Positions 8,332 to 16,281 of a stretch of 64,000 nt of DNA are shown here, piece after piece. The notes below the pieces were generated by a model that saw only the letters and a program-made list of their open reading frames with translations, made no database searches and was not told the origin of the DNA. A program made the position numbers and the translations under genes. How positions within the stretch are numbered: position 1 is the first letter of the stretch; each line of letters opens with the position of its first letter. This DNA comes from Amycolatopsis tolypomycina (GTDB lineage: Bacteria; Actinomycetota; Actinomycetes; Mycobacteriales; Pseudonocardiaceae): the NCBI RefSeq assembly GCF_900105945.1, contig NZ_FNSO01000003.1, positions 964,543 through 1,028,542 on the forward strand, in the 5' to 3' direction.

Positions 8332-8502
8332 GTGACCGATCACCAGCACGCATCCGAACCGCGGAAGTCCTCCGGCGTCGTGCCGGTGCTGTTCAGCGCC
8401 AGCTCAGAGGCCCACGACGACGCCGTGGTCGCCGCCGATCGGGACGCCACCTGGCGCTCGCCGTTCGCCACCGAGGGGCTGCGCCCGGCGAGTGGCGAAT
8501 AG
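8332..8502 (+). CDS. Small hypothetical protein (56 aa)
   Basis: GTG 8332 is preceded by GAGGGGAG at a good distance, which supports translation. The 56-residue product (MTDHQHASEPRKSSGVVPVL at the start) is acidic and polar, with no membrane segment and no recognised domain. It stands alone between the ThDP enzyme and the cold-shock gene, with third-position G+C typical of coding sequence. Confidence 0.5.
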   Translation: MTDHQHASEPRKSSGVVPVLFSASSEAHDDAVVAADRDATWRSPFATEGLRPASGE

Positions 8503-8566
8503 CTCACCTCGCCCGGGTGAAGATGGCTTGTCCGCCCTGGTCAAGTTGTGCTTTACTGCCTAAGGT

Positions 8567-8708
8567 CTCGATTTTTGTGTTCGTGATGCTTCACGCTCGC
8601 AGAACTCAGCGGGCGTAGTGTCTCCTCACCGAGGAAGCAAACCGTCCGGGTGCTGACCCGGGTCGCCGAAGTGGCTTCCTGTTTTGGTGTTACACATGGA
8701 GATTTTTG
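8567..8708 (+). promoter_or_regulatory. Long 5' leader of cold-shock gene with conserved element
   Basis: About 140 bases separate a candidate -10 (TAAGGT, 8561-8566) from the start codon. Positions 8588-8606 (GCTTCACGCTCGCAGAACT) recur with two differences at 24244-24262, upstream of the second cold-shock gene, and the preceding bases (TTTTGTGTTCGTG against TTTTGCGTGTTAGTG) are also alike. Long structured leaders control many cspA-type genes after transcription; that role here is inferred. Confidence 0.5.
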
Positions 8709-8912
8709 ATGACTCAGGGCACTGTGAAGTGGTTCAACTCCGAGAAGGGGTTCGGCTTCATCACCCCCGACAACGGTGGCGGCGACGTCTTCGTTCACTA
8801 CAGCGAGATCCAGGGTAACGGCTTCCGTACCCTCGAGGAGAACGCTCGCGTCGAGTTCGAGATCGGCCAGGGCCAGAAGGGCCCGCAGGCCACGTCGGTC
8901 ACCGTGATCTGA
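8709..8912 (+). CDS. cspA: Cold-shock protein, CspA family
   Basis: A 67-residue single cold-shock domain ([20 protein letters not shown]...). RNP1 (KGFGFI) and RNP2 (VFVHY) are intact, so it should bind single-stranded RNA and DNA as an RNA chaperone. ATG 8709 is chosen over the adjoining TTG because GGAG lies just upstream. It ends before a strong terminator. A second, very similar gene lies at 24381. The symbol is generic. Confidence 0.95.
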   Translation: MTQGTVKWFNSEKGFGFITPDNGGGDVFVHYSEIQGNGFRTLEENARVEFEIGQGQKGPQATSVTVI

Positions 8913-8923
8913 CTTTGATCTTG

Positions 8924-8962
8924 GGAAAGGGCCGTCACCCGTTCGGGGTGGCGGCCCTTTTC
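8924..8962 (+). terminator. Rho-independent terminator after cspA-like gene
   Basis: Stem AAAGGGCCG.CACCC / GGGGTG.CGGCCCTTT with a short loop, ending in TTTTC, 12 bases after the stop codon. Confidence 0.85.
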
Positions 8963-8976
8963 GTAGGCTGCGCACC

Positions 8977-9201
8977 ATGATCGAGCACGTTTACACCGTT
9001 TCCGGGATGAGCTGCGGGCACTGCGCCCAGTCGGTGACCGAGGAAATCACCGCACTGCCCGGAGTGGCCGAAGTGGACGTCGACGTCCCGGCCGGCCGGG
9101 TCACCGTGCGCGCCGAGGCCGCTCTCGTCGAAGACGACGTCCGGGCCGCGGTCGCGGGAGCCGGTTTCACTTTCGAAGGCGCCGTCGACCTGGTTCCGTA
9201 G
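8977..9201 (+). CDS. Heavy-metal-associated domain protein, copper chaperone CopZ-like
   Basis: A 74-residue single HMA domain with the metal site GMSCGHC (Cys residues at about 13 and 16) and the beta-alpha-beta pattern of Atx1/CopZ proteins. It would bind Cu(I) in the cytoplasm and pass it to a P-type ATPase or regulator, neither of which is adjacent. It begins 14 bases after the cold-shock terminator. The start codon has no obvious ribosome site, so the RNA may be leaderless. Confidence 0.88.
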   Translation: MIEHVYTVSGMSCGHCAQSVTEEITALPGVAEVDVDVPAGRVTVRAEAALVEDDVRAAVAGAGFTFEGAVDLVP

Positions 9202-9389
9202 CGCCGGGAACTCGCCCCGGTTGGTTCTTCACCGCCCGCGACTCCAGGTTGGACTGTCCACTGGAGATCACCAGGTGAGACGCGCGGATGTGATCTGCGT
9301 CGCTTCCCGAGGGCTACGACAGACACTGCAACGCCCTGCAACCCTTCCGCTCCGCCCGATCGCGGAGTCTCCTGTTCTCCGGTGAAAGA

Positions 9390-10436
9390 ATGGGAGGTCA
9401 GGTGGGTGAAACGGTGGCGGGGATCGTCGCGAACCCCGCTTCGGGGCGGGACATCCGCCGGCTGGTCGCGCAGGCGTCGGTGTTCCCCACCGCGGAAAAG
9501 GCGAACATGGTTCAGCGGCTGCTGGCGGCGTTCGCCGTCACCGGGCTCGATCGCGCCCTCGTCTCGACCGACCTCGGCGGCATCTCCGCCGCTGTCCTGC
9601 GCGCCCTCGGCCGCGGTGGCAGCTGGCCGAAGGTCGACTTCTGCGAGGACGACCCGATCACCGGCACCGCGGCCGACACCACGAACGCCGTGCGCCGGAT
9701 GGTCGAGGCCGGCGCCGGGGTCATCGTCGTCCTCGGTGGGGACGGGACCGCCCGCGTGGCCGCCGCGGCCTGCGAAGACGTCCCGCTCCTCGCCCTCTCC
9801 ACCGGGACCAACAACGCCTTCCCGCAGATGCGGGAGGCGACCGTCGCCGGGCTGGCCGCCGGGTTGATCGCCACCGGGCAGGTCGACCCCGACCTCGTCA
9901 CCCACCGCGTCAGCGTGCTGGAAGTCGTCACCAAGGCGCGGCGGGAGATCGCCCTCGTCGACGTCTGCGTGTCGCTGAGCAGGCACATCGGGGCGCGGGC
10001 GCTGTGGGACCCGTCGTCGCTCACCGAGCTGTACTGCACCTTCGCCGAGCCGGACGGCATCGGCCTCTCGAGCGTTCCAGGCCAACTCTGTCCGAGCCCC
10101 CGGTCGAGCCCCGACGGCGTTGCGCTGCAGCTCGGGCGGGCCGAGGAGACGCCGTACGTCGTGCACGCGCCGATCGCGCCCGGGCTCGTGCGGCCGGTCG
10201 GGGTGCGCGGCTGGGGAATCCTGCAGCCGGGCGTGCGCGTCGAGCTCGCGGCCGCGGGCGGGGTCATCGCGCTCGACGGCGAACGCGAACTCGAGCTGAA
10301 GACCGGAGAGAGCGCTTTCGTCGAGCTCAAGCCGGACGGGCCGTGGGTCGTCGACGTCCGGGCGGCGATGGCGGAAGCCGCCCGGAAAGGGCTGCTGCGC
10401 GCGGATACCGATCCGGGGAAGGAGCGCCGAAGATGA
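9390..10436 (+). CDS. acoX: ATP-NAD kinase-like protein of the AcoX family
   Basis: A 348-residue protein from ATG 9390, which follows a GGAG site. The GGDGTARVAA motif (about residue 111) is the NAD-kinase/diacylglycerol-kinase nucleotide site, and STGTNNAFPQM continues the fold. Length and order match AcoX, an NAD-kinase-like protein of unclear role encoded with acetoin dehydrogenase genes. The stop overlaps the next start in an ATGA, and the neighbours are an E1-alpha-like gene and a GAF regulator, which supports the Aco identification. AcoB and the E2/E3 genes are absent, so a role in acetoin breakdown is not established. Confidence 0.8.
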   Translation: MGGQVGETVAGIVANPASGRDIRRLVAQASVFPTAEKANMVQRLLAAFAVTGLDRALVSTDLGGISAAVLRALGRGGSWPKVDFCEDDPITGTAADTTNAVRRMVEAGAGVIVVLGGDGTARVAAAACEDVPLLALSTGTNNAFPQMREATVAGLAAGLIATGQVDPDLVTHRVSVLEVVTKARREIALVDVCVSLSRHIGARALWDPSSLTELYCTFAEPDGIGLSSVPGQLCPSPRSSPDGVALQLGRAEETPYVVHAPIAPGLVRPVGVRGWGILQPGVRVELAAAGGVIALDGERELELKTGESAFVELKPDGPWVVDVRAAMAEAARKGLLRADTDPGKERRR

Positions 10437-11167
10437 CAGACGCCCTGCGGGGTGCGTACCGCGTGATGCGGACCATCCGGGCCGTCGCGGACCGGGTCGG
10501 CACCGGGGACCCCGGCGAGGAGGCCTTGGCCGTCGGTGTCTGCCTCCACCTCGACGAGCGGGACGCCATCGCCGGCACCCACCGGCAGCACAGCCGGCGC
10601 ATCGCCAAGGGCGTCGACGTCCGGGCCGTGGTGGCCGAGGTGCGCAAACACCGCCGGCCGGTCGCGGCGGACGCGCTCGGCGGCGTCCCGCTGCTGATCT
10701 GTGGCGCCGCGATCGCCGCCCAGCAGCGCGACACGGGCGGCGTCGGCGTGGCCTTCCTCGGCGACTGCCCCACGACGACGCTGGAGGCGCTGAACCTCGC
10801 GTCGGCCTGGCACCTCCCCGCCATCTTCGTCACCGAGGACCCCGGTTACGCCGATCGGGTGGCCGGGCTCGGCGTGCCGGGGGTCGTCGTCGACGGATCC
10901 GACTTTTTCGCCGTCCACGAAGCGGCGGGGGAGGCGGTCGGTCGCGCCCGCGACGGCGGTGGTCCGACCCTGATCGAAGCCGGCTTTCCGCGGCACGTCG
11001 AGGACTGCCTCCAGCGGTTCCGCACCCGCGTCACCGACAGCGGTGAGCTGCGCGAACAGGTCCTCGACGCCATCGACGCCGAAGTCGCCCGGCTCGTCGA
11101 AGACTCGGTCGCCGCGCCCGAGCCGGCTCCGCCAGACCTGGAGACCGGCGTCTACGTCACCTACTGA
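10433..11167 (+). CDS. Short E1-alpha-like (AcoA-type) thiamine-dependent dehydrogenase subunit
   Basis: ATG 10433 overlaps the acoX stop and follows GGAAGGAG. The 244-residue product aligns in order with E1 alpha subunits (YRVMRTIRAVAD, EEALAVG, RDAIAGTHRQHS, ALNLASAWHLPAIFV) but is about 80 residues shorter than usual. The region of the GG.GGSMH loop is missing, and the ThDP motif GDGA..N is shortened and altered to GDCPTTTLEALN. It could be a specialised or non-catalytic relative, or a decaying gene; the frame is intact and its codon use is normal. Confidence 0.7.
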   Translation: MTDALRGAYRVMRTIRAVADRVGTGDPGEEALAVGVCLHLDERDAIAGTHRQHSRRIAKGVDVRAVVAEVRKHRRPVAADALGGVPLLICGAAIAAQQRDTGGVGVAFLGDCPTTTLEALNLASAWHLPAIFVTEDPGYADRVAGLGVPGVVVDGSDFFAVHEAAGEAVGRARDGGGPTLIEAGFPRHVEDCLQRFRTRVTDSGELREQVLDAIDAEVARLVEDSVAAPEPAPPDLETGVYVTY

Positions 11168-11253
11168 CCGGCGTCCGAGCGCGACGCGCGCCACCTACCG
11201 ATCATCCGGCCGAAACGGCAGACTCCGAGGAGGTACAGCACAAGGAGCGGCGG

Positions 11254-12516
11254 TTGGGGCAGCGAGACCTCGAGGCGGCGTTGCCGGCCGGGGCGGATCC
11301 ACGGCGGCACGCCCGTGTCCTCGCGCAGGTGCACGAAGCGGCCCTGAGCGGCCGGAAGCTGCCGAGCCGGCCGCGGCCGGTCATCGACGCCTCCTGGCAG
11401 CGGATGCGCCGGCTGGGCCTGGACCCGGACGGCAGGGCCGCCGCGCCCGTCCTGACCTTCGAACAGCTGGAAGCGCGCCGTCGCGCGAGCGGCCTGGCCA
11501 AGGCGCTGCCGGTCCTGCGCGGCGGGCTCATCAGCCTCGCCGAGCAGGCCGCGCACATCATGGTGATCGCCGACGCGGGCGGCGCCGTCCTGTGGCGGGA
11601 CGGCAGCGCCGCGGTCCGCCGCCGGGCCGACGGGCTCGGCTTCGTCGAAGGCGTCGACTGGCAGGAGGAAGCCGTCGGCACGAACGCGATCGGCACCGCG
11701 CTGGTCGCGCGCAGCCCGCTGCAGGTGTACTCGGCCGAACATTACGTCCGGGCCCAGCACTCCTGGACGTGCGCGGCCGCACCGCTGCACGACCCGCGCG
11801 ACGGCAGGCTGCTCGGCGTCGTCGACCTCTCCGGGCCTGCCTCGACCGTCCACGCGACGACGTTGGCGCTGGTCGACGCCGTCACGCGGCTGGCGGAAGC
11901 CCAGCTGCGCACCAGCCACCTCACCGAGCTCGAACGGCTTCGCGGCTTCGCCGTCCCGCTCCTCGCCAAGGTCGGCGGACGGGCGGTCGTGGCCGACGAA
12001 CACGGCTGGGTCGCCGCGGCCGCTGGTCTCGCGCCGGTCGACCGGGTCGCGCTGCCCACCGGCCTCGGGCCCGGCCGGGTCTGGCTGCCCGCGTACGGCG
12101 GCTGCTCGGTCGAGCCGGTGCCCGGCGGCTGGCTGATCCGGCTGACCGACAACGAGGCCGCGCCGCCCACCCGCGTCGTGCTCGACGTCCGGTCGCCGCG
12201 CGAGCCCGAGCTCACCGTGGCCGGCGCCGCCGGGACCTGGACGCACCGGCTCAGCCCGCGTCACGCCGAAGTGCTGTACGTGCTGGCCAGCCACCGCGAC
12301 GGCCGCTCGGCGTCCGAGCTTTCGGCCGACCTGTTCGGCGACGCCGGCCGCACGGTGACCGTCCGCGCCGAGATGTCCCGGCTGCGGCGGCACTTCGGCG
12401 GCATCCTCGGCGCGAAGCCGTACCGCTTCGCCGACGACGTCGAGGTGGTGGTCCGGCGGCCGCCGGACCCCGAGGCCGTGCTCCCGCACTCGCTCGCCCC
12501 GGCCATCCGCGGCTGA
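11254..12516 (+). CDS. GAF-domain transcriptional regulator (AcoR-like N-terminus, winged-helix C-terminus)
   Basis: Start TTG 11254 is 7 bases after AAGGAG. The 420 residues contain the AcoR-type signature of a sensor GAF domain (about 90-215) with GVDWQEEAVGTNAIGTAL and HSWTCAAAPLHDP. No sigma-54 AAA+ domain follows. The C-terminus (about 325-400) holds a helix-turn-helix or winged-helix region (LSPRHAEVLYVLA...TVRAEMSRLRRHFG). Such proteins sense a small molecule and control neighbouring genes, probably acoX and its partner. The 86-base gap before it could hold a promoter. Confidence 0.82.
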   Translation: MGQRDLEAALPAGADPRRHARVLAQVHEAALSGRKLPSRPRPVIDASWQRMRRLGLDPDGRAAAPVLTFEQLEARRRASGLAKALPVLRGGLISLAEQAAHIMVIADAGGAVLWRDGSAAVRRRADGLGFVEGVDWQEEAVGTNAIGTALVARSPLQVYSAEHYVRAQHSWTCAAAPLHDPRDGRLLGVVDLSGPASTVHATTLALVDAVTRLAEAQLRTSHLTELERLRGFAVPLLAKVGGRAVVADEHGWVAAAAGLAPVDRVALPTGLGPGRVWLPAYGGCSVEPVPGGWLIRLTDNEAAPPTRVVLDVRSPREPELTVAGAAGTWTHRLSPRHAEVLYVLASHRDGRSASELSADLFGDAGRTVTVRAEMSRLRRHFGGILGAKPYRFADDVEVVVRRPPDPEAVLPHSLAPAIRG

Positions 12517-12543
12517 ACCGCCCGAGCACGGGATCATGGACGC

Positions 12544-13665
12544 GTGCCGAAACGCCTGCCCGACACCATCGCGCCGAGCTGGCTCGTGGTGCAGCTGCTC
12601 GGCACGCTCTTCTTCGCCGCGACGCTGCTCACCGCCCGCGAAGCGAACCCGTGGGTCTGGACCGCGTACGGCGTCGCCACCGCCTGCTGGCTCGGCTTCG
12701 TCCTGCAGACACAGCGCCGGCCGAAGACGGCGGCCGCGCTGCTCGCCGCCGCGAGCGCACTGCCGGCGGTGATCGTCGGCTGGGCCGGGGACTCGTCGGC
12801 GATCCTGCTGTCCGTCATCGCCCTCGGCCGGCTCGCGACGCTCACGACGGTCAGCGTCGGGGCGATCGTTGCCACCAGCCTCCTGGACGGCGCACTGGCG
12901 GTGACCTCGCACGCGCTCGCCGACCGGTCCCTCGGCGAGTCGCTCGCCGACGCCGGCGTGATGCTGCTGCTGGTGCTGCTCGGGCTCAACCGCCGCCAGT
13001 ACGAAGTGCAGGCGACGCAGTCCAAGGCCCTGTTGGCGCAGACGCGGTTCGCGCAGGCCGAACACGCCCGTGCCGCCGCGCTCGACGAACGCACCCGGAT
13101 CGCCCGCGAGCTCCACGACGTCCTGGCGCATTCGCTGGGCGCGCTGCGTGTCCAGCTCGAACTCGCCGAGGCGCTGCTGGCCGAACGGTCCGATGTGGAC
13201 GGTGCGCTGCGCTCGGTCCGGCGCTCGCGGAAGCTCGCCGCGGACGGGCTGGCCGAAGCGCGCGACGCCGTCGCCGCCCTCCGCCGGGACGTCCTGCCGC
13301 TCACCGAAACCCTCGCCGCGGTCGCCGCCGCGCACGCCCGTGACCACGGCGTCGACGTCGCCTTCGACGCCGACGGCGAGACCCGGGCGCTGCCGTCCGC
13401 GGCGGTCGTCGCCCTGGCCGGTGTCGCACGGGAAGCCCTGACCAACGCCGGCAAGCACGCGCCGGGCGAGGACATCCGGATGCGGCTCGGCTACGCACCC
13501 GGCGTCGTCCGGCTCGACGTGCGCAACAACCTCGGGGCGTTCACTCGGACAGGTGAAGGATTCGGCCTGGCCGGCATGCGTGAGCGGCTCGCACTGGCCG
13601 GCGGCACGCTGACCGCGGGCCCCGAAGACGCTGACTGGCGCGTGCTGGCGGAGGTGCGGACCTGA
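12544..13665 (+). CDS. Sensor histidine kinase, NarL/DesK type
   Basis: A 373-residue membrane protein from GTG 12544. Residues 1-150 form about five membrane helices. A HisKA_3 domain follows with the phospho-accepting His in RIARELHDVLAHSLG (about 190), then a HATPase domain with the N-box REALTNAGKHA and the G-box GFGLAGMRERL. Family members autophosphorylate and pass phosphate to a NarL/FixJ regulator, usually encoded directly downstream. No response regulator is visible in the 171 bases that follow or in the next gene. The signal is unknown. Confidence 0.88.
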   Translation: MPKRLPDTIAPSWLVVQLLGTLFFAATLLTAREANPWVWTAYGVATACWLGFVLQTQRRPKTAAALLAAASALPAVIVGWAGDSSAILLSVIALGRLATLTTVSVGAIVATSLLDGALAVTSHALADRSLGESLADAGVMLLLVLLGLNRRQYEVQATQSKALLAQTRFAQAEHARAAALDERTRIARELHDVLAHSLGALRVQLELAEALLAERSDVDGALRSVRRSRKLAADGLAEARDAVAALRRDVLPLTETLAAVAAAHARDHGVDVAFDADGETRALPSAAVVALAGVAREALTNAGKHAPGEDIRMRLGYAPGVVRLDVRNNLGAFTRTGEGFGLAGMRERLALAGGTLTAGPEDADWRVLAEVRT

Positions 13666-13836
13666 TCGCCGGTGTGCGCGGGAACACGTCGTCCCAGATC
13701 ACGTGCTGATGACAGCGGGCGGTGCCGGTGGCTGCGCGCGCGGCGACTCGGCTACCTTCTGCGGGTACGGCTCGCAGCGAGTCTTTCGGGGGGATCCGGG
13801 TGGTGAGACCCCGGATGGCACGGGGAGGAATCGGGG

Positions 13837-15255
13837 ATGACCAGCACTGCGACGGCCCCGGGGCCGACGGCGCCCGCGCCGGGACCCCCACCGTCGCCGC
13901 CGGGCGGCCAGGACCGCGCCGGGGGCCGCAGCGGCCTGCTGGGGCTGCTCGACCTGCCGGGCCAGGGGGTCCGCGCGATCGTCCGGTCCGCCGCGACCAC
14001 GCCCGGCAGGCTGACCGTGATCGCCGTCGGGCTGGTGCTGCTCTCGCTCGTGGCCGGCCTGGTCGCGACGCTGTCGGTGCAGGACCGCGACGACACGATC
14101 AGCGGCGTCATCGACCACCGCGAGCCCCTCGCCGCCGCCGCGCAGCAGGTCTACCGCTCGCTCTCGGACGCCGACGCGACCGCCGCGAGCGCGTTCCTCT
14201 CCATCGGCACCGAGCCCCCGGAACTCCGCCAGCGCTACGAACGTGACATCGCCGAAGCCGGCGCCGCGCTCGCCAAGGCCGCCTCCGACGCCACGGACGT
14301 CGCCGACGCGGCCGCCCCGGTCGACGTCCTCAACCAGTCGCTGCCCGTCTACACCGGGCTCGTCGAGACGGCGCGGACGAACAACCGGCTCGGCTACCCG
14401 GTCGGCGCGTCCTACCTCCGCGAGGCCTCCGAGCTGATGCGGGCGAAGATCCTGCCTGCCGCGCAGGACCTCTACCGCGCCGACACCGAGCGGCTGATCG
14501 ACGAGCAGGACAGCGCCACCGGGTTCCCGTGGCTCGCCACGATCCTGGTGATCGCGCTGCTGGCCGCGCTCATCGCCGCGCAGGTCTACCTGACCCGGCG
14601 CACCAACCGGCTGCTCAACGTCGGGCTCGTCGTCGCGACGGCTGCCGTCGTGGTTTCGCTGCTGTGGGGCGCGGTCGCGCTGGTCGTGCAGGGCAGCCTG
14701 GTCGGCAGCGGCCAGGACGACGGCTCGCACCGCGTCGACGTGCTGGTCCGCGCGCGCATCGCCGCGCTGCAGGCCCGCGCGGACGAAACGCTGACGCTGG
14801 TCGCCCGCGGCGACGGCGCGGCGTACGAGAAGGACTTCGACGACAACGCGGCCCAGCTCGTCGGTCCCGACGGCCAGGGCGGCCTGCTCGGCGAAGCCCG
14901 CGGTCTCATCAAGGACGGCGAAGGCGTCGCGAAGGTCGCCGACGCGACGAAGGCCGCGAACGACTGGCTCAAGGCGCACAAGGAAGTCCGCGCGCAGGAC
15001 GACGCCGGCCAGTACCAGGAAGCCGTCGACTTCGCCGTGCTGGAGGACAAGACCGACGGCTCGGCGCCGGCGTTCCGGCGGCTCGACGACAGCCTCCAGG
15101 CGGCCATCGACGTCGGCAGGCAGGAATTCCTCGACGACACCCACCAGGGCGACCGCGCGCTGACGCTCCTCGCGCCCGGTCTCGCCGTACTGGCGATCGT
15201 GGCCGCCGCGGGTGTCACCATGGGGATCCGGGAGCGACTGAGGGAGTACCGGTGA
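13837..15255 (+). CDS. glnX: GlnX: membrane sensor partner of GlnH and PknG
   Basis: A 472-residue protein with a Pro-rich cytoplasmic N-terminus and a helix near residues 57-80. An extracytoplasmic helical domain (about 82-225), a pair of helices (about 230-285), a second extracytoplasmic domain and a last helix (about 432-452) follow. This matches GlnX of the conserved actinobacterial glnX-glnH-pknG operon, and the two downstream genes confirm it. In mycobacteria GlnX binds amino-acid-loaded GlnH and relays availability of Asp/Glu-type amino acids to PknG. ATG 13837 is preceded by GGGGAGGA. The stop overlaps glnH in a GTGA. Confidence 0.9.
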   Translation: MTSTATAPGPTAPAPGPPPSPPGGQDRAGGRSGLLGLLDLPGQGVRAIVRSAATTPGRLTVIAVGLVLLSLVAGLVATLSVQDRDDTISGVIDHREPLAAAAQQVYRSLSDADATAASAFLSIGTEPPELRQRYERDIAEAGAALAKAASDATDVADAAAPVDVLNQSLPVYTGLVETARTNNRLGYPVGASYLREASELMRAKILPAAQDLYRADTERLIDEQDSATGFPWLATILVIALLAALIAAQVYLTRRTNRLLNVGLVVATAAVVVSLLWGAVALVVQGSLVGSGQDDGSHRVDVLVRARIAALQARADETLTLVARGDGAAYEKDFDDNAAQLVGPDGQGGLLGEARGLIKDGEGVAKVADATKAANDWLKAHKEVRAQDDAGQYQEAVDFAVLEDKTDGSAPAFRRLDDSLQAAIDVGRQEFLDDTHQGDRALTLLAPGLAVLAIVAAAGVTMGIRERLREYR

Positions 15256-16226
15256 ACAGGCGGCGCATCACGGTCCGGGCGGGCGTGCTGGCGGTCGTCG
15301 CACTGCTGGCGGCGTCCTGCGGCAGCCCCGGGAAACCGGTCGACCCGGCCCCGGTCGGCGACGCCGGCTGGCCGCAGCCCGCGCACGTCGGCGGCCCGGA
15401 CGCGTCGGCGGGCGGCGGCAGCGACACCAGCTGCAACCCGCTGGCCAGCCTGGCGCCGGACAAGGGCATTTCGATCCCCGACGGCTCGACCATGGCGAGG
15501 ATCAAGAAAAGCGGCAAGCTCATCGCCGGCGTCGACCAGACGACCTACCTGTTCGGCTTCCGCAACCCCACCTCGGGCAACCTCGAGGGCTTCGACATCG
15601 ACCTGGTCAACGAGATCGCCCGCCAGATCTTCGGCGCGCCCGAGGGCCACGTCCAGTTCCGCGCGATCACGTCGGGGCAGCGAGCGGACGTGCTGAAGAA
15701 GCAGCAGGTCGACATCGTGGTCCGGACCTACAGCATCACCTGCGCGCGCAAGAAGGACGTCCAGTTCTCGTCGGTGTACTACGTCGCCGGCCAGCGGCTG
15801 CTGGTCACGAAGGAGTCGAAGGCGACCAAGCTGGCCGACCTGAGCGGCAAGAAGGTGTGCGCGGCGAAGATGTCGACGTCGGCGGCGAAGATCGCGACGG
15901 ACCCGGCGAAGCTGGTGGCGATCACGGTGGACAACTGGTCGGACTGCCTGGTGATGCTGCAGCAGGGCCAGGTCGACGCGATCTCGACCGACGACACGAT
16001 CCTCGCCGGGATGGCCGCGCAGGACCCGACGCTGCAGGTCGTCGGCGACCGGTTCTCGCAGGAGAACTACGGCATCGGCGTGCCCAAGGAAAACACGGAC
16101 ATGGTCAAGTTCGTCAACGCCGTGCTCGAGAACATCCGCAACAGCGGCGCCTGGCAGAACAGCTACCGCCGCTGGGTGGAGCCTTCGCTGGGGCCCGCTT
16201 CGCCGCCGCAGCCCCAGTACCAGTGA
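15252..16226 (+). CDS. glnH: GlnH: amino-acid-binding lipoprotein
   Basis: Start GTG 15252 overlaps glnX by 4 bases; 324 residues. A lipoprotein signal ends in LLAASCGS (lipidated Cys about 22), then a Ser/Gly-rich linker, then a type 3 solute-binding fold: SGKLIAGVDQTTYLFGFRNP, LEGFDIDLVNEIARQIFG, and VDAISTDDTILAG near the C-terminus. The GFDIDL and IVVRTYSITCARKKDVQFS segments match glutamine/aspartate-binding proteins. It should sit on the outer face of the membrane and present ligand to GlnX rather than serve an ABC importer, as no permease or ATPase gene is nearby. Confidence 0.92.
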   Translation: MNRRRITVRAGVLAVVALLAASCGSPGKPVDPAPVGDAGWPQPAHVGGPDASAGGGSDTSCNPLASLAPDKGISIPDGSTMARIKKSGKLIAGVDQTTYLFGFRNPTSGNLEGFDIDLVNEIARQIFGAPEGHVQFRAITSGQRADVLKKQQVDIVVRTYSITCARKKDVQFSSVYYVAGQRLLVTKESKATKLADLSGKKVCAAKMSTSAAKIATDPAKLVAITVDNWSDCLVMLQQGQVDAISTDDTILAGMAAQDPTLQVVGDRFSQENYGIGVPKENTDMVKFVNAVLENIRNSGAWQNSYRRWVEPSLGPASPPQPQYQ

Positions 16227-16281
16227 CCCGGACGCGACTAGGATCTGTTCCCGCACGTCGTCGGGGATACGGGAGGTAGCA

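Noticed and set aside
15252..16226. GlnH as part of a glutamine ABC importer
   Set aside because: No permease or ATPase gene is nearby, and the glnX-glnH-pknG order indicates the sensing system instead.
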